Source: an uncultured Eubacteriales bacterium (GTDB lineage Bacteria; Bacillota; Clostridia; Christensenellales; UBA1242). From it: a DNA stretch of 52,410 nt. The position numbers and the translations under genes are program-made. The stretch is from the NCBI GenBank assembly GCA_949096025.1, contig CARXKP010000005.1, positions 1 through 52,410 on the forward strand, read 5' to 3'. Shown piece after piece: positions 1 to 7,659 of the stretch. How positions within the stretch are numbered: the first letter of the stretch is position 1; every line of letters begins with the position of its first letter. The notes under the pieces were generated by a model that was given only the letters and a program-made list of their open reading frames with translations, made no database searches and had not been told where the DNA came from.

Positions 1-69
1 TGGCTTGGAATAGGTGGAAAGAAACTTACTGAAAGTGATATAATTAACCTAGGATATGTTAAATCTTAA
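1..69 (+). CDS. C-terminal end of an unidentified protein
   Basis: An open frame enters from the left edge and gives 22 residues ending GYVKS before a TAA stop. A terminator hairpin follows one base later, which supports this as a real gene end. The fragment is too short to assign a family. Confidence 0.6.
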   Translation, partial: WLGIGGKKLTESDIINLGYVKS

Positions 70-70
70 C

Positions 71-99
71 AAAAAGCGTCTAAATTGGACGCTTTTTTT
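71..99 (+). terminator. Rho-independent terminator of the upstream gene
   Basis: The stem GCGTC/GACGC (extended by A-T pairs) with a 7-nt loop is followed by seven T. It closes the partial gene at the left edge and isolates the aspS leader. Confidence 0.9.
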
Positions 100-184
100 G
101 TCAAAAATGGTTAATTTATAAAAATTGAAACTTTAATATATATTTTTAAATTTTAAAGTAAACAAAATAAATTTTGCATTTTTA

Positions 185-213
185 TTGACAAACAGATGAA
201 AAATGAGTAAAAT
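185..213 (+). promoter_or_regulatory. Promoter of the T-box / aspS transcript
   Basis: TTGACA at 185-190 and TAAAAT at 208-213 are separated by 17 bp, a near-consensus sigma-A promoter. Transcription would start near 220, leaving a leader of about 230 nt before aspS. Confidence 0.85.
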
Positions 214-219
214 TTTCTT

Positions 220-417
220 GAAAACGATGAAAAAGAGAGTAGTTTTATACTTTGTTTTCCAGAGAGGCAGGAGGGTGGAAACTGCTATGCAAGTTGAAAT
301 GAAGGACACTTTGGAGTTTGACAACTTTAATTTTAAAGAGGCTCGCTTGAGCAAGTTAGGTGGCACCGCGGATAATTAATTCGTCCTAATGTAATTTTTA
401 CATTGGGGCGTTTTTTT
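220..417 (+). ncRNA. T-box riboswitch (aspartate-type) controlling aspS
   Basis: The conserved T-box bulge sequence AGGTGGCACCGCGG lies at 358-371. Its TGGC would pair with a tRNA 3' end GCCA, i.e. discriminator base G, as in tRNA-Asp. A terminator follows: CGTCCTAATGTAA at 382-394 pairs with TTACATTGGGGCG at 398-410 (two G-U pairs), then seven T. The likely specifier codon is GAC (Asp) at 305-307 in the context GAAGGACACT. Uncharged tRNA-Asp is expected to stabilise the antiterminator and switch on the synthetase. The specifier position is my reading of the Stem I region, not a computed fold; a nearby AAC (Asn) triplet is a less likely alternative. Confidence 0.9.
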
Positions 418-447
418 GTGTATAGCCCCAAACTAAAGGAGGCAAAA

Positions 448-1728
448 ATGACTACACAAATTTCAAATTTAAAAGAAGGAGCAGTGCGTTTTCAGGGTAT
501 GATAGATGTTGTTCGCGATAAGAAGAACATTCAATTTATAGTACTTAAAGACTTTTCAGGTAAAATTCAAGTTACTGTTGATAAGGTAGAACATCCAGAA
601 GTTGGAGAGGTTTTCTCTCATCTTCTTACAGGGGCAACAGTTATTGTAGAAGGCAATCTTGTAAAAAGCGAATATGTAAAACTTGGAGGACAGGAAGTTC
701 TTGCTGAAAAGGTAGAGGTTACTTCTACTGCAGAAGCCTATCCTATTGGACCAGAAAGCAGTATTGACCAAAGACTTGACTATCGTTGGCTTGACTTAAG
801 ACAGGACAAAAACTTACTCTTATTTAAAGTGGAAACTCTACTTAACAATTCTATGAGAGAATTTTTGAATGAAAGAGAATTTGTTGAAATTCACACTCCA
901 AAACTTATTGCTACTGCTTCTGAAAGTGGTTCAGAGGTTTTTGAAGTAAAATATTTTGATGATAAGGCATATCTTGCTCAAAGTCCACAGTTCTACAAAC
1001 AAATGGCTCAAGCAGGTGGTTTTGGCAGAGTTTATGAAGTTGCTCCAGTTTTCCGTGCTGAAAAATCTCATACTAGAAAGCATACTACTGAATTTACTAG
1101 TTTTGACCTTGAGTTTTCTTGGATAGATAGTTATGAAGATGTAATGAAACTTGAAGAGGAAATGCTTGAATATGCTCTTAGAAAGGTAAAGGAAAGATAT
1201 GGTGATGAAATAAAAGAGGTCTTTGGAGTTGAAGTTGTTGTGCCTACTCTTCCTTTTCCGCGCATTAGACTTGCAGATCTTTACGATGAACTTGAAAAGC
1301 GTTATGGCTATAAATGCGAAGAAGAGAAAGATGACCTTTCAACTGAAGGTGAAAGGCTTTGTCGTCAATATGCTCAAGATGTGTATGGTCACGAATTTTT
1401 GTTTGTAACTGATTATGGTGCAAGCAAGCGTGCATTCTATCATCTTCGTAAAGACGGAATTCCACAAGGATATGACCTTATTTGGAAAGGAGTTGAAATT
1501 ACAACAGGTGCTCAAAGAGAACATAGATATGAAATTCTTAAACGACAAGCAGAAGAAAAGGGACTTGATAAAGATGTTGAATTTTATCTTCAATTCTTCA
1601 AATATGGTTGTCCTCCACACGGTGGTTTTGCAATCGGGCTTGATAGAATGATTTTGAATTTACTTGAACTTCCATCTTTAAAGGAAACTATGTTTATTTT
1701 CCGTAGTCCTGAGCGTATTACTCCATAA
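448..1728 (+). CDS. aspS: Aspartyl-tRNA synthetase, archaeal/eukaryal type
   Basis: This class IIb synthetase charges tRNA-Asp (and perhaps tRNA-Asn if non-discriminating). An N-terminal OB-fold anticodon-binding domain (about residues 1-105) precedes the class II core, with the SPQFYKQ motif, motif 2 FRAEKSHT and motif 3 GLDR near the C-terminus. At 426 aa and without the bacterial GAD insertion it matches the archaeal-type enzyme rather than the roughly 590-aa bacterial AspRS. An ORF extends upstream to 403, but that start lies in the T-box terminator. The ATG at 448 has an ideal AAAGGAGG at 436-442, so I start there. It is controlled by the T-box in front. Discrimination between Asp and Asn tRNAs cannot be judged from sequence by eye. 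Confidence 0.95.
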   Translation: MTTQISNLKEGAVRFQGMIDVVRDKKNIQFIVLKDFSGKIQVTVDKVEHPEVGEVFSHLLTGATVIVEGNLVKSEYVKLGGQEVLAEKVEVTSTAEAYPIGPESSIDQRLDYRWLDLRQDKNLLLFKVETLLNNSMREFLNEREFVEIHTPKLIATASESGSEVFEVKYFDDKAYLAQSPQFYKQMAQAGGFGRVYEVAPVFRAEKSHTRKHTTEFTSFDLEFSWIDSYEDVMKLEEEMLEYALRKVKERYGDEIKEVFGVEVVVPTLPFPRIRLADLYDELEKRYGYKCEEEKDDLSTEGERLCRQYAQDVYGHEFLFVTDYGASKRAFYHLRKDGIPQGYDLIWKGVEITTGAQREHRYEILKRQAEEKGLDKDVEFYLQFFKYGCPPHGGFAIGLDRMILNLLELPSLKETMFIFRSPERITP

Positions 1729-1748
1729 TATAAAGGTGAATTTATTTA

Positions 1749-1787
1749 AACAGAATGAACAATAAACTTTGACATTCTGTTTTTTTT
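1749..1787 (+). terminator. Terminator of aspS
   Basis: ACAGAATG (1750-1757) and CATTCTGT (1773-1780) form a perfect 8-bp stem followed by seven T. The right arm is also part of the next gene's promoter. Confidence 0.9.
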
Positions 1788-1797
1788 ATGGTATCAT
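1769..1797 (+). promoter_or_regulatory. Promoter embedded in the aspS terminator
   Basis: TTGACA at 1769-1774 and TATCAT at 1792-1797 with a 17-bp spacer. The -35 box overlaps the descending arm of the aspS terminator and the T-run forms part of the spacer, so the two elements share DNA. It would drive the AAA-like and VWA genes. Confidence 0.7.
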
Positions 1798-1836
1798 ATT
1801 TTTGAATATTTAAAGTTACATTTGGGGAGGTTTATA

Positions 1837-2250
1837 GTGGACGAAAATTTGAAAAAGAAATTAAATGGTTTATTGAAAAGCAATAAAGATTGGCCTATCA
1901 TAATTGAGGGGGATATAAAGGAAGAGGATTTTCTCAATGCAACTTTTCTTCCTGCAAAAACTCCTTCTGCAAAACTTGGTATTATAAATGATGCCAAAGG
2001 ACTTATTAAACCTAACTGGGTTAAATCACTTGATGCAAAAAAAGATGAAAAGGTTAATTTACTTGTTATTTCTGGACTTGATAAGATTTCTATGGACGAA
2101 CAAGTTAAATTTAGTGCTATTCTAGACACAAAAGCTCTAAATGGATATAAACTTCCTCAAAATTTACAAATTGTCATCTTGATTAATAAGGGAAATCGTG
2201 CTAAAATAAATAATGAGATACTTTCACTTTGTCTTTATTATACTGCTTGA
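1837..2250 (+). CDS. Small AAA+-like protein lacking a P-loop
   Basis: The protein has about 137 aa. The GTG at 1837 follows GGGGAGG (1824-1830), so it is preferred over the in-frame ATG at 1822 that overlaps the SD. I do not recognise a named family. The order of segments resembles a MoxR/dynein-type AAA core: a hydrophobic strand WPIIIEGD where Walker A would sit but without GxxxxGKT; VNLLVISGLDKI at the Walker B place without the DE pair; LPQNLQIVILINKG at the sensor-1 place. It is also shorter than a complete AAA module. The next gene encodes a metallopeptidase/VWA protein, and such proteins normally pair with a MoxR-type ATPase, which supports the reading. The fold assignment is inference. 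Confidence 0.6.
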   Translation: MDENLKKKLNGLLKSNKDWPIIIEGDIKEEDFLNATFLPAKTPSAKLGIINDAKGLIKPNWVKSLDAKKDEKVNLLVISGLDKISMDEQVKFSAILDTKALNGYKLPQNLQIVILINKGNRAKINNEILSLCLYYTA

Positions 2251-2314
2251 TAGAGTGTGATTTCTTTAGTTATTTATTTGGTATATTTTTTATATACGAG
2301 AAAGGCGGTTTATT

Positions 2315-4585
2315 ATGGGATTATTTAACGGCAAAAATGAAGAACTCGAAGACCTTAAAAGAGCTATGCTTAGAAAGTTCCCTTCACTTGGAACTACTGC
2401 TTCTGGACTAAAAATGAAAATGTCTAAATCAGTTCCTACTGCAGAAACTGACGGCGATACAGTTTATTTTAATCCAGACTTTTTGCATAGACTTACTTAT
2501 GATGAAAGAGTCTTTGCTATATCTCACGAAACTATGCACGTTGCTTTTAGGCATATTGATAGATTACAAAATCCAGATGGTACTATGAAAGATATGGCTA
2601 CTTGGAACCAAGCCACTGACGCTGTTATTAACCAAATTCTTAAGAATGAAGGTCTTGATATTAAACCTGGTTTTGTTAATATGCCTGACGCTATTAATAA
2701 GTCTGCTGAAGATATGTATCAAAAATTATATGCGGCTAAAAAAGCTAGACAACAACAGCAAGGTCAAAATGGTCAGCAACAACAAAAGCAAGGACAGGGG
2801 AAATCAAATAAACAACAACAAAATCAGGGAGAGGGACAATCACAGCAACAACAGGGCAGTTCTGGTCAAGGACAGTCAGATAAACAACAACAAAGCGGTC
2901 AAGGCCAAGGGCAGTCTAAAAATCAGCAACAAAATAGTTCTGGTCAAGGACAACAACAGCAAAGTCAGCAGCAATCAGGTGGTCAATCTCAAAATAATCA
3001 ACCTCAGTCTCAACAGCAAAATGGTCAGGGACAGTCACAACAACAAAATGGACAACAAGGTCAATCATCTCAAAATCAAAGTGGTTCTGGCTCTAGTGGG
3101 GCAGATCAACAAGATAGTAGCCAAAATCAAAATGGCGGTAATGGCAATCAAAATTCTAATCAGCGAAATGATCAACAAAGAGGGCAAGGACAGGAGGATA
3201 GTCAAGATCAAGACAATTTAGCAAATGAGCCTAATGATGGATTTGGTGACGAGCAAGATGATCAACCAACTCCTGAAAACCATAGTATGTGGGAAAAGGC
3301 TTTTGAAAGACACAAGAAAGAAGAAGAGAAGAGAAAACAAGAGCAAGAGAAGAAAAGACAGGAAGCTGAGAAGAAGAAAAAACAACAAGAAGAGAAAAAG
3401 AAACAGGAACAAGAAAAGAAAAAACAGGATAAAAAGCCAGAAGAGCAAGAACAAAATAATCAAGAAAATGACGGTGATGGTGAAAGCAATCCTGATAAAG
3501 AAAGTTATGACCAAGAAAAAGATAATTTTAGAAAAGAAGGTATAAAGAAGAACTCTCCTAGTGATGTTAAAAATAATCGTAATAATCAAGAAAGTGAAGA
3601 TGGCGAAAAAGGAGAACAAAACTCTGACGGCGAAAACAATGAAGATGGTGAAAATAATGAAGATAGCCAAAATGAAAACAAAAATAATGCTGAAAGAGAT
3701 AAAAGAAAAGACGACAAGAAAGATAAGAGTTCAAATGAAGAAAATGATCAGGATGACGATGATTCTGAGAGTGAGAATTCTTCGGGTCAGCAACAACAAA
3801 ATTTAGATGCTGAAATGGAGAAACTTGAAAAAGAATTTGCTGATTTAAATAAGGAACTTAGGAAAAAACTTGCGGATAAAGGAAGAAAGAAAATAAGAGA
3901 GCGTTCTTTTCAAGGTGGTAGTGAAGGTGGCCCAGGAGGAAATGTAGAAGGTGAGTTTGGAGAACTTGGGGAAGAAAAACCTATAATTTCTTGGAAAACT
4001 CTTTTAAAGAAATCATTTGAAAAGACTGAATATAGATGGAGTTATCGCCGTTCTAATAGAGATAACGGATATAGTGCAAGAATTGAAAGACTTGAAAATT
4101 ATGACCAGCCATCAACCGAAGTTATTGTTGATACCAGTTGCAGTATTAATGATGCTCTTTTAAGAGGCTTTCTTCGTCAGGTAAAAGCACTTCTTAAACA
4201 AGCTTATGGTAAAGAAGGTGGACCAAAGGAAACTCGACTTAGAATTGGATGTTTTGATGACTGTTTCCACGGATTTACAGAAATTAAAACTGCACACGAT
4301 ATTGATTATTATCATTTTGTTGGGCGAGGCGGTACTAATATTGATAGTGCTGTTCAAGCATTCACAAAGGATCCCAAAATTAATAAAATAATATTTACGG
4401 ATGGTGAGGATTATGGTTTCCCTCGTGGTGGCGACTATCACGATGTAAATTGTATTTATGTTATATTTGACAATCCTAATTTTACAGCGCCTAATGGAAA
4501 AACAATTTATGTAAGTAGTGCTGAAATTCTTAAAGATGCACAATCATTACTTGATGCAAAAAATGATGATATAGAACTTGAATAA
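2315..4585 (+). CDS. Metallopeptidase-like / VWA-like protein (DUF2201 type) with giant low-complexity linker
   Basis: The protein has 756 aa in four parts. Residues about 1-145 form a putative metallopeptidase domain with HETMH (71-75), an HExxH zinc motif. Residues about 146-310 are almost only Q, N, G and S. Residues about 310-500 are highly charged, first K/E-rich, then D/E/N-rich. The C-terminal domain (about 560-740) is a VWA-like fold with a MIDAS motif DTSCS (606-610), GRGGTN and FTDGED. DUF2201 proteins usually have only about 400 aa, so the linker roughly doubles the length. The start follows AAGGCGG. The preceding gene is the AAA-like partner. It is probably a cytoplasmic metal-dependent chaperone or protease-like system; no substrate can be proposed. 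Confidence 0.85.
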   Translation: MGLFNGKNEELEDLKRAMLRKFPSLGTTASGLKMKMSKSVPTAETDGDTVYFNPDFLHRLTYDERVFAISHETMHVAFRHIDRLQNPDGTMKDMATWNQATDAVINQILKNEGLDIKPGFVNMPDAINKSAEDMYQKLYAAKKARQQQQGQNGQQQQKQGQGKSNKQQQNQGEGQSQQQQGSSGQGQSDKQQQSGQGQGQSKNQQQNSSGQGQQQQSQQQSGGQSQNNQPQSQQQNGQGQSQQQNGQQGQSSQNQSGSGSSGADQQDSSQNQNGGNGNQNSNQRNDQQRGQGQEDSQDQDNLANEPNDGFGDEQDDQPTPENHSMWEKAFERHKKEEEKRKQEQEKKRQEAEKKKKQQEEKKKQEQEKKKQDKKPEEQEQNNQENDGDGESNPDKESYDQEKDNFRKEGIKKNSPSDVKNNRNNQESEDGEKGEQNSDGENNEDGENNEDSQNENKNNAERDKRKDDKKDKSSNEENDQDDDDSESENSSGQQQQNLDAEMEKLEKEFADLNKELRKKLADKGRKKIRERSFQGGSEGGPGGNVEGEFGELGEEKPIISWKTLLKKSFEKTEYRWSYRRSNRDNGYSARIERLENYDQPSTEVIVDTSCSINDALLRGFLRQVKALLKQAYGKEGGPKETRLRIGCFDDCFHGFTEIKTAHDIDYYHFVGRGGTNIDSAVQAFTKDPKINKIIFTDGEDYGFPRGGDYHDVNCIYVIFDNPNFTAPNGKTIYVSSAEILKDAQSLLDAKNDDIELE

Positions 4586-4588
4586 AAC

Positions 4589-4621
4589 AAAATTGCTTGA
4601 GCAGTTAGCCCAAGCAATTTT
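4589..4621 (+). terminator. Probable terminator after the VWA gene
   Basis: AAAATTGCTTG and CAAGCAATTTT form an 11-bp perfect stem around an 11-nt loop. The terminal T-run is only four bases, so termination may be partial or bidirectional. Confidence 0.7.
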
Positions 4622-4649
4622 AATGGAAAAATATTAAAAAGGGGAATCT

Positions 4650-5762
4650 ATGGATAAAAAAATCACAAAAATAGTACTTACTGGTGGTCCTTGCGGTGGT
4701 AAGTCTACTGGACTTAGCTGTATTGAAAAGGAAATGAGCAAACTTGGATATAAGGTAGTTATAATTAATGAGTCTGCAACAGAACTCACTTTAAATGGTC
4801 TATCGTATCCTGCCTATAATAATGATGGTTACCTTTTTGAAATTCCAATCGTTAAATTGCAAATTCTTAAGGAAAGGCTTTATGAGGAAAGTTGCAGATC
4901 TCTTCCTGACGATAAGATTTTACTTGTTTGTGATAGAGGAATTATGGATTGCAGTGCCTATGTTACCAAAGAGGAGTTTGATAAAATACTGAGTGATATA
5001 GGTGAGGATTATATAAAACTTCGTGATGATTATGATGGCGTTTTTCATCTTGTGACTTGTGCAAAAGGTGTAGAAGAATGTTATACTAAGGCAAACAATG
5101 CCGCAAGACGAGAAACAGCAGAAGAAGCAAGAGAGGTTGATGATATAATAATTAACTGTTGGACAGGTCATCCACATTTTAGAGTTATTGACAACTCAAC
5201 AGATTTTGAAGGGAAAATGGCAAGACTTATAAAGGAAATTTGTTCTTTACTCGGAGAACCAACTCCTTTTGAAATTGAACGTAAATTTCTTATTAAAAAG
5301 CCTGATCTTAAAAAACTTGAGAAATTACCGAACTGCAAGAAAGTTAACATCTTGCAAACATACCTTATTAGTGATGAAGGTGATGAAACAAGAGTAAGAC
5401 AACGTGGACTTAATGGTAGTTATATATACACTCTTACGACAAAAAGACAAATTTCTCCTATTAAACGTGTAGAATTTGAAAAACGTATCAATGAAAGACA
5501 ATATCTAACCTATATTGCAAATGCAGACCCTGATTTAAAACCTATTAGAAAGGATAGATATTGTCTTATGCAAAATGGTCAATATTTTGAGATAGATATT
5601 TACCCTTTTGCAAAGGAAAATGCTATTATGGAAATAGAACTTACGAGTGAAGACCAGGAAATTAAATTCCCTGAATTTGTGGAAGTTGTAAAAGAGGTTA
5701 CTGAAGATAAGGATTATTCAAATCATTCTCTTGCGATAAAAATTCCAAAAGATTTGCATTAA
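4650..5762 (+). CDS. P-loop kinase-like domain fused to a CYTH domain
   Basis: Residues 1-200 form a P-loop NTPase of the AAA_28/NadR-like kinase kind with Walker A GGPCGGKST (12-20) and LLVCDRGIMD at the Walker B/DR position. Residues about 206-365 form a CYTH (triphosphate tunnel) domain starting with the hallmark EIERKF (208-213), then R, K and E-rich strands such as TRVRQRG and EIELTS. CYTH enzymes bind and usually hydrolyse triphosphate substrates with divalent metal. The fusion suggests one protein that phosphorylates or senses a small molecule and handles its triphosphate, but the substrate is unknown. RBS AAGGGGAA lies 8 nt before the ATG. The following S51 peptidase gene starts 14 nt after its stop, so the two are probably co-transcribed. 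Confidence 0.88.
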   Translation: MDKKITKIVLTGGPCGGKSTGLSCIEKEMSKLGYKVVIINESATELTLNGLSYPAYNNDGYLFEIPIVKLQILKERLYEESCRSLPDDKILLVCDRGIMDCSAYVTKEEFDKILSDIGEDYIKLRDDYDGVFHLVTCAKGVEECYTKANNAARRETAEEAREVDDIIINCWTGHPHFRVIDNSTDFEGKMARLIKEICSLLGEPTPFEIERKFLIKKPDLKKLEKLPNCKKVNILQTYLISDEGDETRVRQRGLNGSYIYTLTTKRQISPIKRVEFEKRINERQYLTYIANADPDLKPIRKDRYCLMQNGQYFEIDIYPFAKENAIMEIELTSEDQEIKFPEFVEVVKEVTEDKDYSNHSLAIKIPKDLH

Positions 5763-5776
5763 TAAAAGGGGTTAAA

Positions 5777-6514
5777 ATGAAGATATTTTTACTTAGTGAA
5801 AGTATAATGAGCATATATGAAAATGGGATAAAGATAAAAAGCGAAATTGACAAAAATAATAGTTTTGCTGAAAACTTAACCAAAAGCATTTCTAGCTACG
5901 ACAGCTTCCTATTTATATGTAATAATAAACGCGCTTATGAGGCTAATGATAAAAGTGCAAAGATGATTTTTGATGCCTTGATAGACGGCGGTTATCCTTT
6001 TAAAGAATATTTTGTTCTTGATAAAAGAAGTCAAAAGGATGCAAAATCACTCATCGAAAAAGCAGGTTTTATCTATCTTCAGGGCGGAACTCTTCCAGGG
6101 CAACTTAAGTTTTTAAAGAAGATTAGGTTCAAAGAAAATATAAAAAATTCAAAGGCGGTAGTTGCAGGAAAGAGTGCAGGGGCGATGAATTTAGGAAGCG
6201 TTGTTTACGCATTTCCTGAAAAGACGATTGAAAAGTTTAAAAAGAGATTTTTAAAGGGACTTGGGTATTATGAGTATGTCATCATTCCGCATTTTAATTT
6301 AGATAAAAATGGATACGAGTTTGATGTGGGGATAGATTTAGTTAATAAATATTTTATTCCAAATAGCAGAGGTAGAAAATTCTATGCCCTTCCTCAAGGG
6401 AGTTATATATTCCTAGATGATGATAGACATTTCGCATTTGGTGAAACTTATATAATTGAAAATGGACAAATTAAAAAGATTTGTGAAAATGAGCAGTCAA
6501 TAGCGCTTAATTAA
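5777..6514 (+). CDS. Peptidase S51 family protein (dipeptidase E / cyanophycinase-like)
   Basis: The protein has 245 aa with a class I glutamine-amidotransferase-like fold. The nucleophile is in GKSAGAM (Ser133), preceded by the IYLQGGT strand typical of S51, and a later IIPHFN strand supplies a conserved His. S51 enzymes are serine peptidases that cleave N-terminal Asp dipeptides or beta-Asp-Arg bonds. No signal peptide is seen, so it is cytoplasmic. The start has AAAAGGGG at a good distance. It ends at a strong bidirectional terminator. Confidence 0.88.
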   Translation: MKIFLLSESIMSIYENGIKIKSEIDKNNSFAENLTKSISSYDSFLFICNNKRAYEANDKSAKMIFDALIDGGYPFKEYFVLDKRSQKDAKSLIEKAGFIYLQGGTLPGQLKFLKKIRFKENIKNSKAVVAGKSAGAMNLGSVVYAFPEKTIEKFKKRFLKGLGYYEYVIIPHFNLDKNGYEFDVGIDLVNKYFIPNSRGRKFYALPQGSYIFLDDDRHFAFGETYIIENGQIKKICENEQSIALN

Positions 6515-6520
6515 AACAAA

Positions 6521-6547
6521 AAATGCAAGAGCAATCTTGCATTTTTT
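6521..6547. terminator. Bidirectional terminator between S51 peptidase and pnuC-like gene
   Basis: AAATGCAAGA and TCTTGCATTT form a 10-bp stem with a 4-nt loop, flanked by an A-run on the left and a T-run on the right. It serves both convergent genes and abuts the pnuC-like stop. Confidence 0.92.
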
Positions 6548-7524
6548 TATGTATCATCCTTAGGCTTATCTAAATTTGTGTTTTGGTTGTCAACTATTTC
6601 TATCTTTGTTTCTTCGTTTTGTGAGGAAGGAGATAATATATCTTTTTCTATTTTCTCATCATCGTTATTTTCTTCTTTTGTACTATTTTCTGGTGATTGA
6701 GAAACATTTTTATGTTCTTTTATGTACTTGTTCCATTTAATATAACCATAAGTGGTATTTGTTAAGTAGCCTGCCTTTAACACAAGAAGTACCCATTGTC
6801 CTGCCATAATATTTATTGCTATTTCTAGAAAAGTGCAGATATACCAAGCTATCCATTGTTCTTGATATCTAAACAAGATAAATAATCCATTTGCAATACC
6901 AACCGCACTAGCACAGGCATCAATATAACATACTGCTTTTTCAAGTTTAGGAGAGTTAGATAAAATTCCTGCCTCTGTATCAATAAGGGTGAGAAGAGTT
7001 CCGACAACCACAGTCCAAACAACAATTCCTGCAATAACGGCTACCTCTTGCCAGCCTTTAAGCTTTCTTACTTCGGTAATTTCGGCTTCCTTTTTATCAG
7101 GGTGCCTATGCCACATTATAAAGCTAATAATATCCACAGGTATCCAGAAGAATATAGTAGCTGCCATTGTTGCAAATCTATAAGCACAAACTATACAAAT
7201 AGCAATTTCAGTAAATTCAACTATTAGCGAAACTAAGAAATTGTATTTAGATTGTTTTGATATAAGAAGTTCGCAAAGAATATTGCTAAAGATATCAACA
7301 AGGTAAAGTACCATTATAACTTTGCCATTAACTCCTCCAATATCTTCTTCAGGAAAAACAAATGCAAAGACAAAGGCAAGTATGGTTATTGATAAAAACC
7401 ACAGTTTTTCATATAGAGTAAAATACTTCCAAACCTTAATAGTCCAATTTTTAGTTGCGTTCCACGCTTTAACAATAACGTTTTTCATTTTAGTCCAAAA
7501 ATTAATATCTTTTGTTTCGTTCAT
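6547..7524 (-). CDS. pnuC: PnuC-family nicotinamide riboside / vitamin transporter
   Basis: The ORF opens at 7650, but the ATG at 7524 has a clean AAAGGAAAAG upstream and a consensus promoter ends before it, so I start there (325 aa). The middle holds about seven membrane helices with PnuC features: tryptophan-rich helices, the segment YQEQWIAWYICTFLEIAIN and the ending TYGYIKWNKY. PnuC proteins import nicotinamide riboside or related vitamins by facilitated diffusion, trapping by kinases. Both ends are unusual: about 40 basic/aromatic residues before the first helix and about 65 polar, acidic residues after the last, so it is longer than the usual 220-240 aa. Substrate within the Pnu group is uncertain. 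Confidence 0.82.
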   Translation of the reverse strand: MNETKDINFWTKMKNVIVKAWNATKNWTIKVWKYFTLYEKLWFLSITILAFVFAFVFPEEDIGGVNGKVIMVLYLVDIFSNILCELLISKQSKYNFLVSLIVEFTEIAICIVCAYRFATMAATIFFWIPVDIISFIMWHRHPDKKEAEITEVRKLKGWQEVAVIAGIVVWTVVVGTLLTLIDTEAGILSNSPKLEKAVCYIDACASAVGIANGLFILFRYQEQWIAWYICTFLEIAINIMAGQWVLLVLKAGYLTNTTYGYIKWNKYIKEHKNVSQSPENSTKEENNDDEKIEKDILSPSSQNEETKIEIVDNQNTNLDKPKDDT

Positions 7525-7549
7525 AACTTTTCCTTTAACGCAAGGATAA

Positions 7550-7578
7550 ATTTTAATTATTTTAAAAGTTTTTGTCAA
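7550..7578 (-). promoter_or_regulatory. Promoter of the pnuC-like gene
   Basis: Read on the minus strand: TTGACA (7578-7573), 17-bp spacer, TAAAAT (7555-7550), about 25 bp before the ATG. The short leader leaves no room for a riboswitch. Confidence 0.85.
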
Positions 7579-7623
7579 GAAAAATGGGTTATTAAATAAA
7601 ACAATTAAAGAGGTGATTTTATT

Positions 7624-7653
7624 TTGAATAGTTTTATTTCCTTTTGACACAAT
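7624..7653 (+). promoter_or_regulatory. Candidate extended -10 promoter giving a leaderless spoVB-like mRNA
   Basis: TTGAAT (7624-7629), 18 bp, then TGA-CACAAT (7645-7653), whose last base is 6 nt before the ATG. There is no SD. The -10 is a weak match, so this is a proposal based on spacing shared with other genes in the window. Confidence 0.4.
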
Positions 7654-7659
7654 AATCGT

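Noticed and set aside
133..366. Leftward 77-codon frame across the aspS leader
   Set aside because: It covers the T-box and promoter on the opposite strand, with no SD and low-complexity content.
2744..3230. Possible tandem DNA repeat or CRISPR-like array
   Set aside because: CAA/CAG/GGT triplets recur but without fixed unit length or spacers; it codes for a Q/N/G-rich linker in frame. No CRISPR array was seen anywhere in the window.
3218..3670. Leftward frame of 150 codons inside the VWA gene
   Set aside because: It is the reverse complement of the K/E-rich linker, giving a repetitive L/F/I product; a compositional shadow.
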